DNA of 64,000 nucleotides, from assembly GCA_963931865.1 (NCBI GenBank), contig OZ007513.1, forward strand, positions 3,143,914-3,207,913. Direction: 5' to 3'. Shown here piece after piece: positions 32,961-47,018 of this stretch. Origin of the DNA: Axinella damicornis (lineage: Eukaryota; Porifera; Demospongiae; Axinellida; Axinellidae). The notes beneath the pieces are model-generated. The model searched no databases. It was not told the DNA's origin and saw only the letters and a list, made by a program, of their open reading frames with translations. The stretch's first letter is position 1. Each line of letters starts with the position of its first letter. The position numbers and the translations under genes are program-made.

Positions 32961-35900
32961 CCATTATAGGTTATACCATAGTCGCTTGCTCACTTGCAGG
33001 CATATATTCGCTGTTAGGCGCAGGTTCAACTCTCGTCCCAGCTACTCTTAATTAGTCTTTTTCCAGAAACTGCCATTTTCGATCGTAAAAAGTGGAAAAA
33101 TCTAGAATTCGAATGAAGCACACTTCCTATTCGAGGAATGTCATTTGAAATCTCACTTACAGGTGCATATTTTCTTCCTGTGAGTGACTATGTGTTCATG
33201 CTATCCCTTGATTTCACCTCACGACAACCCTCACTTATAGGTTACACAGGCACACCTCCTCCTCTTTCTTGTACAGAAATTGTGCATGAAATTACAAGAG
33301 GGGAATGTGCGCACAGACAATATCTACATGCATCAAAACTGGAACAGTGTACAGTAAATAAGAGTGATGCTACTGTCCTATGAAGACAGTCTTGGTTTCT
33401 TCGAGCTTGTTATTCATCCCACCAATTACAATCATTGTGTTGGATGACAGCTGTACTGCAGTGCAATTAGAGCGTGACTGTGGAAGATCACTATCTGCCA
33501 TCCTGATCCAGGAGTTTACGAGGGGGCAGAAAGCATGGAGTTCTGGAGAAATAGGCAGGGTAACTCCAACCTTGAAGGCCAAAAAGCGGACTGCTACTGC
33601 TGGTAGGGAGGTTTTGCCTTTGTACCCTCCCACGGCTATCAGGTGTCCACTCAGGCTAGCTGCAGTAGACATCTTCAGTGGAGTGTCAGGGAGGGTCTTC
33701 CAGACTGATGTGTGGCTAGCTGACTGGCGAGTAGGTGAGGTGGCTTTCTCAACAAGAGAGGCAAGGGAAGCACACAGGACAGTGGTAGTGGCTGGAGTCT
33801 TGCTATCAGCACCATATCCCCCCAGTAGGTAGTAGGTGTCAGCAATGGTGACATAAGTCATACTGCGGTAGGGCACAGGCAGGGGGTCGGCAGCGTACCA
33901 CTGGGATGATTCACTGCTGTACACCTCCACAGTAGCACAGGGTGTTGTCCCACCATCCGTAACCCCTCCACTGGCAATGATGGCAGACTGGGTGGTGGCA
34001 ACCGAAAGTTGACATCTAGCAGTTGGCATGGGCGGTAGGAACTCCTCCCACTCCTGGGATTCTTCTTTGAAGTGATACACCTTAGCAGCTACACCTCCCT
34101 CTGCTCCCTCTCCCCCCACTGTGATGAGGTGTCCTGCGAACTGAGCTATGCCGAAGTAAATCAGAGGATGGGGAGGGAGACGACTCCACTCATCCCTGGA
34201 TGTGTGGTACTGGAAGACGTGATGTCTGTCCTCGCCCTTCTTAGGATCTCCCCCTCCCACGTAGACCTTCTCCCCCATCACCACGGCCTGTGCACTATCC
34301 ATCTCCACTGGTATATCAGCGCACCTCTTCCACTGCAGCCTGGCCTGTGGGTGGAGGAGCTGGGGCTGGAGGGAGGGAGGGACAGCTATAACATGCACTG
34401 GTATTAGTTATCCCCACACATGCGCATGCACAGCAGGGGTATAAAGCAATGCTTTCATGTCTGTCGGTGTGTGTGTGTGTGTGTCTGTCTGTCTGTCGGC
34501 AAAACATATCAAGCAGGGTAGCTAATGAACACAAATCATCAGCACAATCATATTGGGATTTTCTGATACAAGCCAAGGTGGTTCTTTTTGCCGTCATTAA
34601 TTTGAGCTACTTCCTATGATCAGTTTCTTAGCTCTGCCCATTTTGAAATTGCACGTGGCATCATCGAGCGCACTACGTATATGGCATGCTGGCACTGCAC
34701 TAAGGTACAATACAAGGCACATGGAGTAAGTATTCCATGAAGACACTCTAGTTTATATGGTGTAACTCGTGATGTGCAGTACTCATACCTGGTTTGGTGT
34801 GTCGGGCTGTCCAGTGTTGCCGGGCTGACTGTGTGGTGCCTGCTGTGAAGGGTTTCGAACGGATAGTCTCGCAACCTCCGCTCTCAGAAAGTCTATTTCG
34901 GATCGATTTCTTTTGGTCTCAGTAGTAAGACGGTCATTTTCTGACAGAATTGACTGGTTCGCGTCAATGAGGGTCTGAATGTTTGTCTGTTGTGAAGGGT
35001 CTCGAACTGATAGTCTCTCAACCTCCGCTCTCAGAACGTCTATTTCGGATCGATTTATTTTGGTCTCAGTAGTAAGACAATCATTTTCTGACTGCTTTGA
35101 CTGGTTCGCGTCAGTGAGGGTCTGAATGCGTGCTTCGAACTGTTGAAGCATCTCGACTCGGTTGGTAAATGGTTTGGGGAGCGTTGACAAGATGGCATTC
35201 ACTTGTTCCAAGAGGGCTGGAGTCTCAGGCCTCCGAGTTGGTATGTTGCTGAGGCACTGACGAATCAGCCCCATCAGGGGATGGTCGTTGCCAATCTCCT
35301 GGAGATACTCTGCCCTGCGCTCAACTTCAGACACAGGGATGATTGCGTCATGGTTTCGTGGATCAGGACGAAATGCTTCACCAGGAAATGGCCATCTTCC
35401 GCAGAGGGTGTGGATGATAAGGACTCCATAGGAGTAGATGTCGATTTTTGAGGTGTACTTTGGTTTTGCTATGAGAGCCTCTGGTGGCATGTAGCAGGGG
35501 GTGCCAGGTGCTTTTGTCTGCGTCATCTGAGTCATTCGAGCAGGGGTCAAGTTTAGGATCTTTGCCACTCCAAGGTCTGATATTTTGGCGTTCATGTTGG
35601 ATGTTAGAAGGACGTTATTGGCGGAGAGATCGCGATGGATTATCGATGGAGAATGCTCATGCAAGTAGCACAGTCCCAGGGCCACATCACGCAATATTCC
35701 ATAGCTGACCTCCTTGGGTAGGACACCGTACCTCTCCAGACAGGCGGAGAGGGTGGTGTGGAGGTACTCCATCACCAGCACAGGCAATGGGGAGCCCTGC
35801 TCAAAGCACACTCCGAGGAACTGTACGATGCACGGGTGGTGTAGTCCACCGAGGAGCTCGCATTCACCCGCAAAGCGCTCCAACAAAGCTGCTTGTTCAG

Positions 35901-38900
35901 GGGATGATGCTGACTTGAACAAAATGTCATGAATCTTCTTGCCCACACATTTCAGACCACGAAATGTGAGCTCTTTAACCACTGCGTACGACCCGTGCCC
36001 CACCTCTCTACCTGTATCACGAACTCCATCCAGTTCAAACCTTCTCAGAGCACTAGCTGCACCTCCTGTGGCCATCTTTGTGCTTCACAAATACTGCAGA
36101 GAAATTAAATGGCTTGACCTGTTGTCATGTGATCTCTACTATGGAATGTAGGAATCTCTATAACTGATGCATGTTGACCTGTTTGTTGTCATACCATCTA
36201 ATCTACTATGGATAGCGAGGGGCAACCGCACTCCTGGTAGCCGCGATGCAACCCCGGTTGCGACTCACCGTACGCACCCAAGCTAAGATTTTGTCCCTCG
36301 AAAATTTGGCGCTATATACGGTATTGTATTTCGTTCCAATTAACGCACATGCCACGTGCAACCACGCTCAGTCGATTGCGAGCAATGGCGACCAAAAGGA
36401 AGACAAGACAGCACTCACAACTTATAGCCGGCATGGTGAGTTTCAGTATATAAGCGTCAGTGAACGACAGCGATCACGGCCGTGTGGTCATAATCTTCGT
36501 GTGCCTTTCCTAAGAACGGTACTGCCACCGGAAGTCGAGAGAGCGCTCGAGCCATGGCGGCCAACGGCGAGACAAAAGCGCTCATATCTCCACCACCAAG
36601 GTGAGTTTCAGCACCAACGTTTTACATTCAGGTCCGTGCTCGATAGCGATCACGGCAGTGTAGTCAGAATCTTTGTAGACCAATCCTAAGTACTCGAACA
36701 TTATATTATATTACGCGGCACAATTTTTCCCCTACCAGGAGTGTAATAAGATGTTGCAGCCAAGCATGAGCAATCTTATGTGTAGTCTCGGTCCCAGACC
36801 CAGACCAACGTATCGCTTCCAGTATCCCCGTGCGTGATACTGGAAGCGATCCGTGCTGGGGTTGGTTTGGGTCTGGGGCCGAGACTAGCTCATGTGCAGA
36901 CATGCTGTGCTTGGCTTGGCTCACAGTGTAATAGCACAGCAAACAGCTGGTGGAGACAGAGATGTTAGGCCTCTGAAGCTCAGGTGGCCATCCACGATCC
37001 ACTGCTGGCATGGCATTGTCATTTGAGCATCGCTTTGGCTGTTTCCCTATTCTGGTTTCACCTTCTTGTTACATGTATGTGCCTGGCTCCAGCGCATAAA
37101 ATGCTCTTGCCCTATACAGAGAACTGTGCACGGTGTATGATGCTAAATGTATGGCACTGTACATACAATAGCAGAAATTACAGGTATAATCACAGAGGTA
37201 ATAAGTGAATTACAGGGGTAATAAGTGATTTAATTAGTCGATCAGAATTAGTTCTTTGAAGTGTATATGTACGTTTGAGTGGGAAGAGGGCACGTTTCAG
37301 CTATGGATTATATACATGGAGAATCATGCTCAAGTTAACTTAACAGACGGTTTAAAGATTTTTGTCATGAAAATATTCAAACACGCTGTCTTTTTCTCAC
37401 GCCACACATCCCAGCCCCCCACTTGCAAACTTGTCTATGCCCTACCCATCACAGGCAAGAGCACATGACAATGATGTAATCATGCGCTCTTGTCAGGGGG
37501 TTAATGTTGATGTTATCCTGTGGAACAACCTTCGTTTGTCAAGGGGTTAATGTTGACGTTATCCTGTGGGACAACCTTCACTTGTCAGGGGGTTAATGTT
37601 GATGTTATCCTGTGGGACAACCTTCACTTGTCAGGGGGATGTTATCCTGTGGGACAACCTTCACTTGTCAGGGGGTTAATGTTGATGTTATCCTGTGGGA
37701 CAACCTTCACTTGTCAGGGGGTTAATGTTGATGTTATCCTGTGGGACAACCTTCACTTGTCAGGGGGTTAATGTTGATGTTATCCTGTGGGACAACTTTC
37801 ACTTGTCAGTGGGTTAATGTTGATGTTATCCTGTGGGGCAACCTTCACTTGTCAGGGGGTTAATTTTCCTGTGGGACAACCTTCACTTGTCAAGGGGTTA
37901 AGTTATCCCACGGGACAACCTTCACTTGTCAGGGGGTTAATGTTGATGTTATCCTGTGGGACAACCTTCACTTGTCAAGGGGTTAATGTTGATGTTATCC
38001 TGTGGGACAACCTTCACTTGTCAGGGGGTTAATGTTGATGTTATCCTGTGGGACAACCTTCACTTGTCAGGGGGTTAATGTTGATGTTATCCTGTAGGAC
38101 AACCTTCACTTGTCAGGGGTTAATGTTGACGTTATCCTGTGGGACAACCTTCACTTGTCAGTGGGTTAATGTTGATGTTATCCTGTGGGGCAACCTTCAC
38201 TTGTCAAGGGGTTAATTTTCCTGTGGGACAACCTTCACTTGTCAGGGGGTTAATGTTATCCCACGGGACAACCTTCACTTGTCAGGGGGTTAATGTTGAT
38301 GTTATCCTGTGGGACAACCTTCACTTGTCAGGGGGTTAATTTTCCTGTGGGACAACCTTCACTTGTCAGGGGGTTAATGTTATCCCACGGGACAGCCTTC
38401 ACTTGTCAGGGGGTTAATGTTGATGTTATCCTGTGGGACAACCTTCACTTGTCAGGGTTAATGTTATCCCACGGGACAACCTTCACTTGTAGGTTACACT
38501 CCACCTCCTCTTTCGTACGCATATGAAGGTATTTGTAAGAACAGTTCATGAAATTACGGGTGGGTGGGGGGGGGGGGGGGGGGGGGGGGGGGAGGGGGAT
38601 GTGCGGAAATGGGAAGTCTCAATACGGGACAACATCTGCGTACATCAAAACTGGAACAGTGTCAGTGTATATCAAGTAAGAGTGATAGCAACACACTACT
38701 GTACATGTCCTATGAAGACAGTATTGGTACGTTTGTCCTTGTTATTGCACCCACCAATCACCATCATTGTGTTGGATGATAGCTGTAGTGCTGTGCATTC
38801 ATAGCGTGACTGTGGTAGATCACTATCTGCCATCCTGACCCAGGAGTTGGTGAGGGGGAAGAAAACATGGAGTGCCGGAGAATTAGGCAGAGTAACCCCA

Positions 38901-41900
38901 ACCTGCTTGGCTGCCAAGCGGACTGCTAATGCTGGTAGGGAGATTTTGCCTTTGTACCCTCCCACGGCTATCAGGTGTCCACTTAGGCTAGCAGCAGTAG
39001 ACCACTTCAGTGGGGTGTCAGGGAGGGTCTTCCAGACTGATGTGCGGCTGGCTGACTGGCGGGTACGTGAGGTGGCTTTCTCAACAAGAGAGGCAAGGGA
39101 AGCACACAGGACAGTGGTAGTGGCTAGAGTCATGGGATCAGCACCATCTCCACCCAATAGGTAGTATGTTTCAGCAATGGTGGCGGAAGTCATCTTATAA
39201 TAAGGCGCAGGCAGGGGGTCGGCAGTGTACCACTGGGATGATTCACTGCTGTACACCTCCACAGTGGCACATGGTACTTCATAACCAGTAGTCCCCCCAC
39301 TGGCAATGATGGCAGACTGGGTGGTGGCAACTGAAAGGTGATATCTAGCGGTTGGCATGGGCTTAAGGAACTGCTTCCACTCCTGGAACTCTTCTTTGAA
39401 GTGATACACCATATCAGCTACACCTCCCTCTGCTCCCTCTCCCCCCACTGTGATGAGGTGTCCTGCGAACTGAGCTGTGCCGAAGTGAATCAGAGGATGG
39501 GGAGGGAGACGGCTCCACTCATCCCTGGACGTGTGGTACTGGAAGACATGATGTCCGTCCTCATCCTTCTTAGTATCTCCCCCTCCCACGTAGACCTTCT
39601 CCCCCATCACCACAGCCTGTGCATTATCCATCTTCACTGGTATGTCAGTGCACCTCTTCCACTGCAGCCTGGCCTGGGGGAGGAGCTGGGGCTGGAGGGA
39701 GGGAAGGGACAACTATGACATGCACTGGTATTAATATCCCCCCACGTGCACATGTGCAGCAAGGGGAAAAGTAATGCTTTCATGTGTGTGCATTGTATGT
39801 GTGTGTCTGTCTGTCAGCATATAATGCTTCAAGCAGGCTACAGTGTAGCTAAGGTATTATACTCAACGCAAACAATCAACATAATCGTATTGGGACTTGT
39901 CAAGGCAGTTCTTTTCGCCTTCATACTTCCTATTATTGATTTTTCGGCTCCGCCCATTTCAAATCGCATGTGGCATCATCGACAGCACTATACTGGCATG
40001 CTAGCACTGCACTAAGGTACAATACAAGGTGCGCGGAGTAAGTATTCCATGAAGACACTCTAGTTTATAACTCAAGATGCACAGTACTCATACCTGGTTT
40101 ATTGTGTCAGGCTGTCCAGTGTGGCTGGGCTGACTGTAGGCCTGTTGTGAAGGGTTTTGAATGGATAGTCTCGCAACCTCCGCTCTCAGAAAGTCTATTT
40201 CGGATCGATTTCTTTTGGTCTTAGTAGTAAGATGGTCATTTTCTGACTGAATTGACTGGTTCGCGTCAATGAGGGTCTGAATGTTTGCCTGTTGTGAAGG
40301 GTTTCGAACCGATAGCCTCTCAACCTCCGCTCTCAGAAAGTCTATTTCAGAGCGATATCTCTTGGTCTCAGTAGTAAGAGAGTCATTTACTGACTGGTTT
40401 GTGTCAATGAGGGTCTGAAAGCGTGCTTCAAACTGTTGAAGCATCTCGACTCGGTTGGCAAATGGTTTGGGGAGCGTGGACAAGATGTCATTCACTCGTT
40501 CCAAGAGGGCTGGAGCCTCAGGTCTCCGAGTTGGTATGTTACTGAGGCATTGACGAATCAGTCCGATCAGAGGATGGTCATTGCCAATCTCCTGGAGATA
40601 CTCTGCCCTGCGCTCAACTTCAGAGACTGGAATGATTGCATCGTGGTTTCGTGGATCGGAACGAAATGCTTCACCAGGAAATGGCCACCTTCCGCAGAGG
40701 GTGTGGATGATCAGGACTCCATAGGAGTAGATGTCGATTTTTGAGGTGTACTTTGGTTTTGCTATGAGAGCCTCTGGCGGCATGTAGCAGGGGGTGCCAG
40801 GTGCTTTCGTCTGTGTCATCTGAGTCATTCGAGCGGGGGTCAAGTTTAGGATCTTTGCCACTCCAAGGTCTGAAAGTTTGGCATTCATGTTGGCTGTTAG
40901 AAGGACGTTATTAGCAGAGAGATCGCGATGAATTATCGATGGAGAATGCTCATGCAAGTAGCGCAGTCCCAGGGCCACATCACGCAATATTCCATAGCTG
41001 ATCTCCTTGGGCAGGACACCGTACCTCTCCAGACAAGCGGAAAAGGTGGTGTGGAGGTACTCCATCACCAGCACAGGCAGTAGGGAGCCCTGCTCGAAGC
41101 ACACCCCAAGAAACTGTACGATGCACGGGTGGTGTAGTCCACTGAGGAGCTCACATTCACCCGCAAAGCGCTCCAACAAAGCTGCTTGTTCAGGGGATGA
41201 TGCTGACTTGAACAAAATGTCATGAATCTTCTTGCCCACACATTTCAGACCACGAAATGTGAGCTCTTTAACCACCGCATACGACCCGTGCCCCACCTCT
41301 CTACCTGTATCACGAACTCCATCCAGTTCAAACCTCCTCAGAGCACTAACTGCACCTCCTGTGGCCATCTTTGAATTGTGCGTCACAATACTGCAGAGAA
41401 ATTAAAATGGTGTTGATGGCTTGACCTGTAGTCATGTGATCTCTACTATGGAATGTAAGAATCTCAAGAACAGGTGTTGCAGCCAAGCATGAGCAATCTT
41501 ATACCACCACCATCTAATCTACTATGGAATGTAAGAATCTCAAGAATAGTAAGGTGTTGCAGCCAAGCATGAGCAATCTTATGTGTAGTCTCGGTCCCAG
41601 ACCCAGACCAACCCCAGACCAACCCCAGCGCGGATCGCTTCCAGTATCCCCATGCGTGATACTGGAAGCGATCCATGCTGGGGTGGTTTGGGTCTGGGGC
41701 CAAGACTAGCTTATGTGCAGACATGCAGTGCTTGGCTTGGCTCACAGTGAAATAACACAGCAAACAGCCGGTGGAGACAGAGATCTTAGGCCTCTGAAGC
41801 TCAGGTGGCAGTCCACAATCCACTGCTGGTATGGCATTGTCATTTGAGCATCGCTTTGGCTGTTTCCCTACTCCAGCTCCACATTCATGTTACATGTATG

Positions 41901-42156
41901 CGTCTGGCTCCAGTGCGTAAGATGCTCTTGCCCTAACAGAGAACTGCGCACGGTGTATGATGCTAAATTTATGGCATTGTACAACTACAGAAATTACAGG
42001 TGTAATGAGTGAAATCGCAGGAGTAACAAGGGAATTACTGGGTGATTTAAATCCTTTCAACTGACCAATCAGAATCAGGTTGCAGTATTTCATTATAAGT
42101 GTGTAAGGAGAGAGTGAGAACAGGGCAGCTTTGGATGGTGTGTGCGTATGTGTGAG

Positions 42157-42191
<35 letters not shown>

Positions 42192-45100
42192 AGTCTCTTA
42201 CATAGCTATAGATTTGTGTGTTGTTTGTCAGATAGACCACAGTGTAGACAAGGGGACCCAGTTTTGAGATTCATCCTATCTATATATTATTGCTGTAAAT
42301 TTGCTGCACTATTCAGCTGAAGAGCATCTGCAGTGGTTTATGTACATACATGGAGAATCGTGCTCCGGTTGGGACAGTTTAATGGCAACCACACTACTTG
42401 TAGCCGAAGCTGGCCGGTAGCACAAGCTAGCTAAGTATTTTACCTCGTTCCAATTAACACACATGCCACACGACAACCATGCTCAGTTGATTGATTGATT
42501 GAGTCAAAGCTAGCTATGGCTGTCAAAGGGAAGACAAAAAAGTATTACAGCGCTCACAACTTTGTCAGCACGATGTGTTTTGGCACATAAGCGGCAGTGA
42601 ACGACAGCAGTCACAACTGTGTGGTCAGAATCTTTGTGGGCCTTTCGTAGGAGCTGTACTGGTAACAAATGTCAAAGTCGAAGAGGGCACTTGAGCAATG
42701 GTGGCTGACAGGAAGACAAAAGCGCTTGCATCTCTGCTATCAAGGTGAGTTTCAGCACCAAATATTTTACGTTTGTGTCACTAGTGATCACAGCAGTGAA
42801 GTCAGAATCTTTGAAGGCCATTCGCAAGCATTATTTACATATTTACGCAGCACAATTTTTCTCCTAATAGTTGTTAAAAGATTGGGCACACTTCAAACAC
42901 ACTGCTTTTTGTCGCGCTCCACACATCCCAACCTCCCCATGTACTCATAAATTTGTGTACGCCCTTGCTATCAACCTCATTTCATGTTCATGTTATCCCT
43001 CGGCTTCGCCTTGGGACAACCTTCACTTGTAGGTTGCACAGGCACATGCACCTCCTCCTCTTTCTTACACATAAGATGTTGTGAAAGTATTATAAGAAAA
43101 TAGTGGGAGTCATGAACAACATCTATGTATATCAAAACTGGAACAGTGTACATTAAGTAAGAGTGACAGTGACACTACTGTCCTATGAAGACAGTCTTGG
43201 TACGTTTGTACTTGGTATCACCCCCACCAATCATTATCACTGCGTTGGATGACAGCTGTACTGCAGTGCAAATATCTCGTGGCTGTGGTAGATCACTATC
43301 TGCCATCCTGACCCAGGAGTTGGTGAGGGGGAAGAAAGCATGAAGTTCCGGAGAAGTAGGCCCAGTAACCCCAACCTTGGAGGCTACCAAGCGGACTGCT
43401 AATGCTGATAAGGAGGTTTTGCCTTTGTACCCTCCCACGGCTATCAGGTGTCCACTCAGGCTAGCTGCAGTAGACACCCTCAGTGGGGTGTCAGGGAGGG
43501 TCTTCCAGACTGATGTGCGGCTGGCTGACTGGCGAGTAGGTGAGGTGGCTTTCTCAATGAGGGAGGCCAGAGAAGCATATAGAACAGTAGTAGTGGGTAT
43601 ACTATAATCACCAAATCCCCCCAGTAGGTAGTAGGTATCAGCAATGGTGGTGGAAGTCATCCTATAGTAAGGTACAGGCAAGGGGTCGGCAGTGTACCAC
43701 TGGGATGATTCGCTGCTGTACACCTCCACATTGGCACATGGTATTTCCTTGCCTTCCCAGACACCAACAACCCCCCCACTGGCAATGATGGCAGATTGGG
43801 TGGTGGCAACTGAAAGGCAAGATCTAGCTGTTGGCATGGGAGTAAGGAACTCCTCCCACTCACGGAATTCTTTGAAGTGATACACCTTACCAGCTATGTC
43901 ATAACTAGCGCCTTCTTGTTCATCCTCACCCCCCACTGTGATGAGGTTTCCTGCAAACTGAGCTGTGGCAAAGTGAATCAGAGGATGGGGAGGGAGACGG
44001 CTCCACTCATCCCTGGATATGTTGTACTGAAAGACGTGATGTCTGTCCACAACCATATTAGTACCTCCCCCTCCCACGTAGACCTTCTCCCCCATCACCA
44101 CAGCCTGTGCATGGGATATCTCCACTGGTATATCAGCGCACCTCTTCCACTGCAGCTTGGCCTGGGGGTAGGTGAGCTGAGGCTGGAGTGAGGGAAGGGA
44201 CAACTGTAACATGCTCTGGTATTAGTAACTCAGGATGTGCAGTACTCATACCTGGGTTTGTGTGTCAGGCTGTCCAGTGTGGCTGGGCTGACTGTGTGCC
44301 TGTTGCGAAAGGTTATGAACTGATAGTCTTGCAACCTCTGCTCTCAGAAAGTCTATTTCAGATCGATATCTCTTGGTCTCAGTAGTAAGACAGTCATTTT
44401 CTGACTGCTTTGACTGGTTTGCCTTGGTGATGGTCTGAATGCGTGCTTCAAACTGTTGAAGCATCTCAACTCGGTTGGTTAATGGTTGGGGTAGTGTGGA
44501 CAAGATGGCATTCACTCGTTCCAAGAGGGCTGGAGCCTCAGGCCTCCGAGTTGATATGTTGCTGACGCACTGACGAATCAGTCGCATCAAGGGATGGTCG
44601 TTGCCAATCTCCTGGAGATACTCTGCCCTGCGCTCAACTTCAGACACAGGGATGATTGCATCATGGTTTCGTGGATCAGGACGAAACGCTTCACCAGGAA
44701 ATGGCCACCTTCCACAGAGGGTGTGGATGATCAGGACTCCATAGGAGTAGATGTCGATTTTTGAGGTGTACTTTGGTTTTGCTATGAGAGCCTCTGGTGG
44801 CATGTAGCAGGGGTTGCCAGGTGCTTTCGTCTGTGTCATCTGGGTCATTCGGGCAGGGGTCAGGTTTAGGATCTTTGCCACTCCAAGATCAGATATTTTG
44901 GCATTCATGTTCGATGTTAGAAGGACGTTATTGGCGGAGAGATCGCGATGGATTATCGATGGAGAATGCTCATGCAAGTAGCACAGTCCCAGGGCCACAT
45001 CACGCAATACTCCATAGCTGATCTCCTTGGGTAAGACACCGTACCTCTCCAGACAGGCGGACAGGGTGGTGTGGAGGTACTCCATCACCAGCACAGGCAG

Positions 45101-46987
45101 TGGGGAGCCCTGCTCGAAGCACACTCCGAGGAACTGTACGATGCACGGATGGTGTAGTCCACCGAGGAGCTCACATTCACCTGCAAAACGCTCCAAAATG
45201 GCTGCTTGTTCCGGGGGTGTGGTTGAGTTGAACAAAATGTCATGGATCTTCTTGCCCACACATTTTAGTCCACGAAACTTGAGCTCTTTAACCACCGCGT
45301 ACGACCCGTGCCCCACCTCTCTACCTGTATCATGAACTCCATCCAGTTCAAACCTCCTCAGAGCACTAGCTGCACCTCCTGTGGCCATCTTTGTGCTTCA
45401 CAAATACTGCAGAGAAAATGGGGCGGATGTTTGACCTGTTGTGAACTAGCTGTTTATGGAATGTAGGAATATTATTCAGACGTGTTGACCTGTTGTCAGG
45501 CAACCATCTACTATGAATCTCATGAATATAACTATGCGTATGAGACATGTTGGTGGCTAGCATGAGCAAGCTTATATGCAGACATGCTACTTGAATGTGC
45601 TGTACAGTAAGTTCTTGCCATTGTAGAAACACTTACAGCGCAATATACAAAACAGCTGGTAAAGATAAGTGTGTACCATAAGTGAAGATGAACCTCTGAA
45701 GCACAGGTGGTAGTCCACAATCCACTGCATTGCCGTTTGAGCATCGCTTTGGCTGTTTCCCTATTCAGGCGCACCTCATAGAGTAGATGAACAAACAGCC
45801 GGTCAATGAATGTTGATACTTGCCATGCATGAATGCAGCTATCTCAGCTGTCTTGTGTTCCAGCATAGATTGTCTATTGGAAGCAGTCCAGTCGCATCTG
45901 TGTTACCTGGGGAGACTCTGCTGCTAACAGACGCACTTTGACTGACTCGTCTGTTGCTGTTGTGTCACAGTTTCCGTCTTGCTTAGGGAGACACTGTAGC
46001 TTAGACTAAGGGTATGCATGTGCACTGGCCATCAATTGGAAGAATTACTATGGGAGTGAATGTGAGGACTGTGAAGTATCATGTCCGGAAATCCCCTACC
46101 ATCCGGAAATCTCCTCCCTTGCCTTACTGTTTTACAAAATAATTATTGTCAGAGGCGTTACTAATGTGAGTTACATTTACACATATGGTACGAACATATG
46201 TGTGTACGCCTCAACACATAAACAGCTAAACACGCCACACCCCAATGACACGTCTTCAGTCACTGTACCTTGATGATGACAAATTGTGCCGTAGGGTATG
46301 CTGCGACAATGCATAATGTAACATTCCTGACCTTCACTCCACAAGTGACGGAAACCACCTGTCTGAGAGACCAATGCTACATAAGTGTCACTGTGCACAT
46401 GCATTACACTATATCCCTGTACTGAATCTCTGTGAATCATGCAGTCGTCTGGTAGCTCTGGGTAAATTATTCCAGAACAATGTATGGTACTTGATGTAAC
46501 ATTAATTCCTGACTTTCCTCTTCGCAAATGCTGGAGGTGGAACCGCCAGAGGTCGTGAGTGTACTGTGCACATGTCGATCCCTGCAGCTATGTGTGGGGT
46601 GCAGTGGCGGACAGGAAGGGGAGGAAGCTGGTCATCATCGCCAGCTGTTTGCTCCTCGGTCTCTCCTCTGCTGCTTTTGGCTTTGAACAGCGTCCACTTT
46701 GCAATGGCTGTGGTATTCCAATTTGGAGTGGGACTCATGAATGGTACTTACATGTACACGAGGAGGATGTTTCAATGTCTTGTACTGCCAGCCAGTTTGC
46801 ACGTCTATGTAATTGTGATCCTTCTTACTGTATATCCAGTCTGTCTGTCTGTTTGTCTGTCTGTCTGCTTGTCTGTCTGTCTCTCTGTCTGTCTTATTCT
46901 CTGTCTCCAGCTGTGTCTCCTTACCTGCCTTCTCTTGACTGTCTTCCTGTTCATCTGTCTGTCTGACTGTCTGACTGATTACAAACC

Positions 46988-47018
<31 letters not shown>

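Noticed and set aside
37496..38490. CRISPR-like array
   Set aside because: Units vary in length, there are no unique spacers of constant size, and the sequence is clearly eukaryotic; it is a minisatellite.
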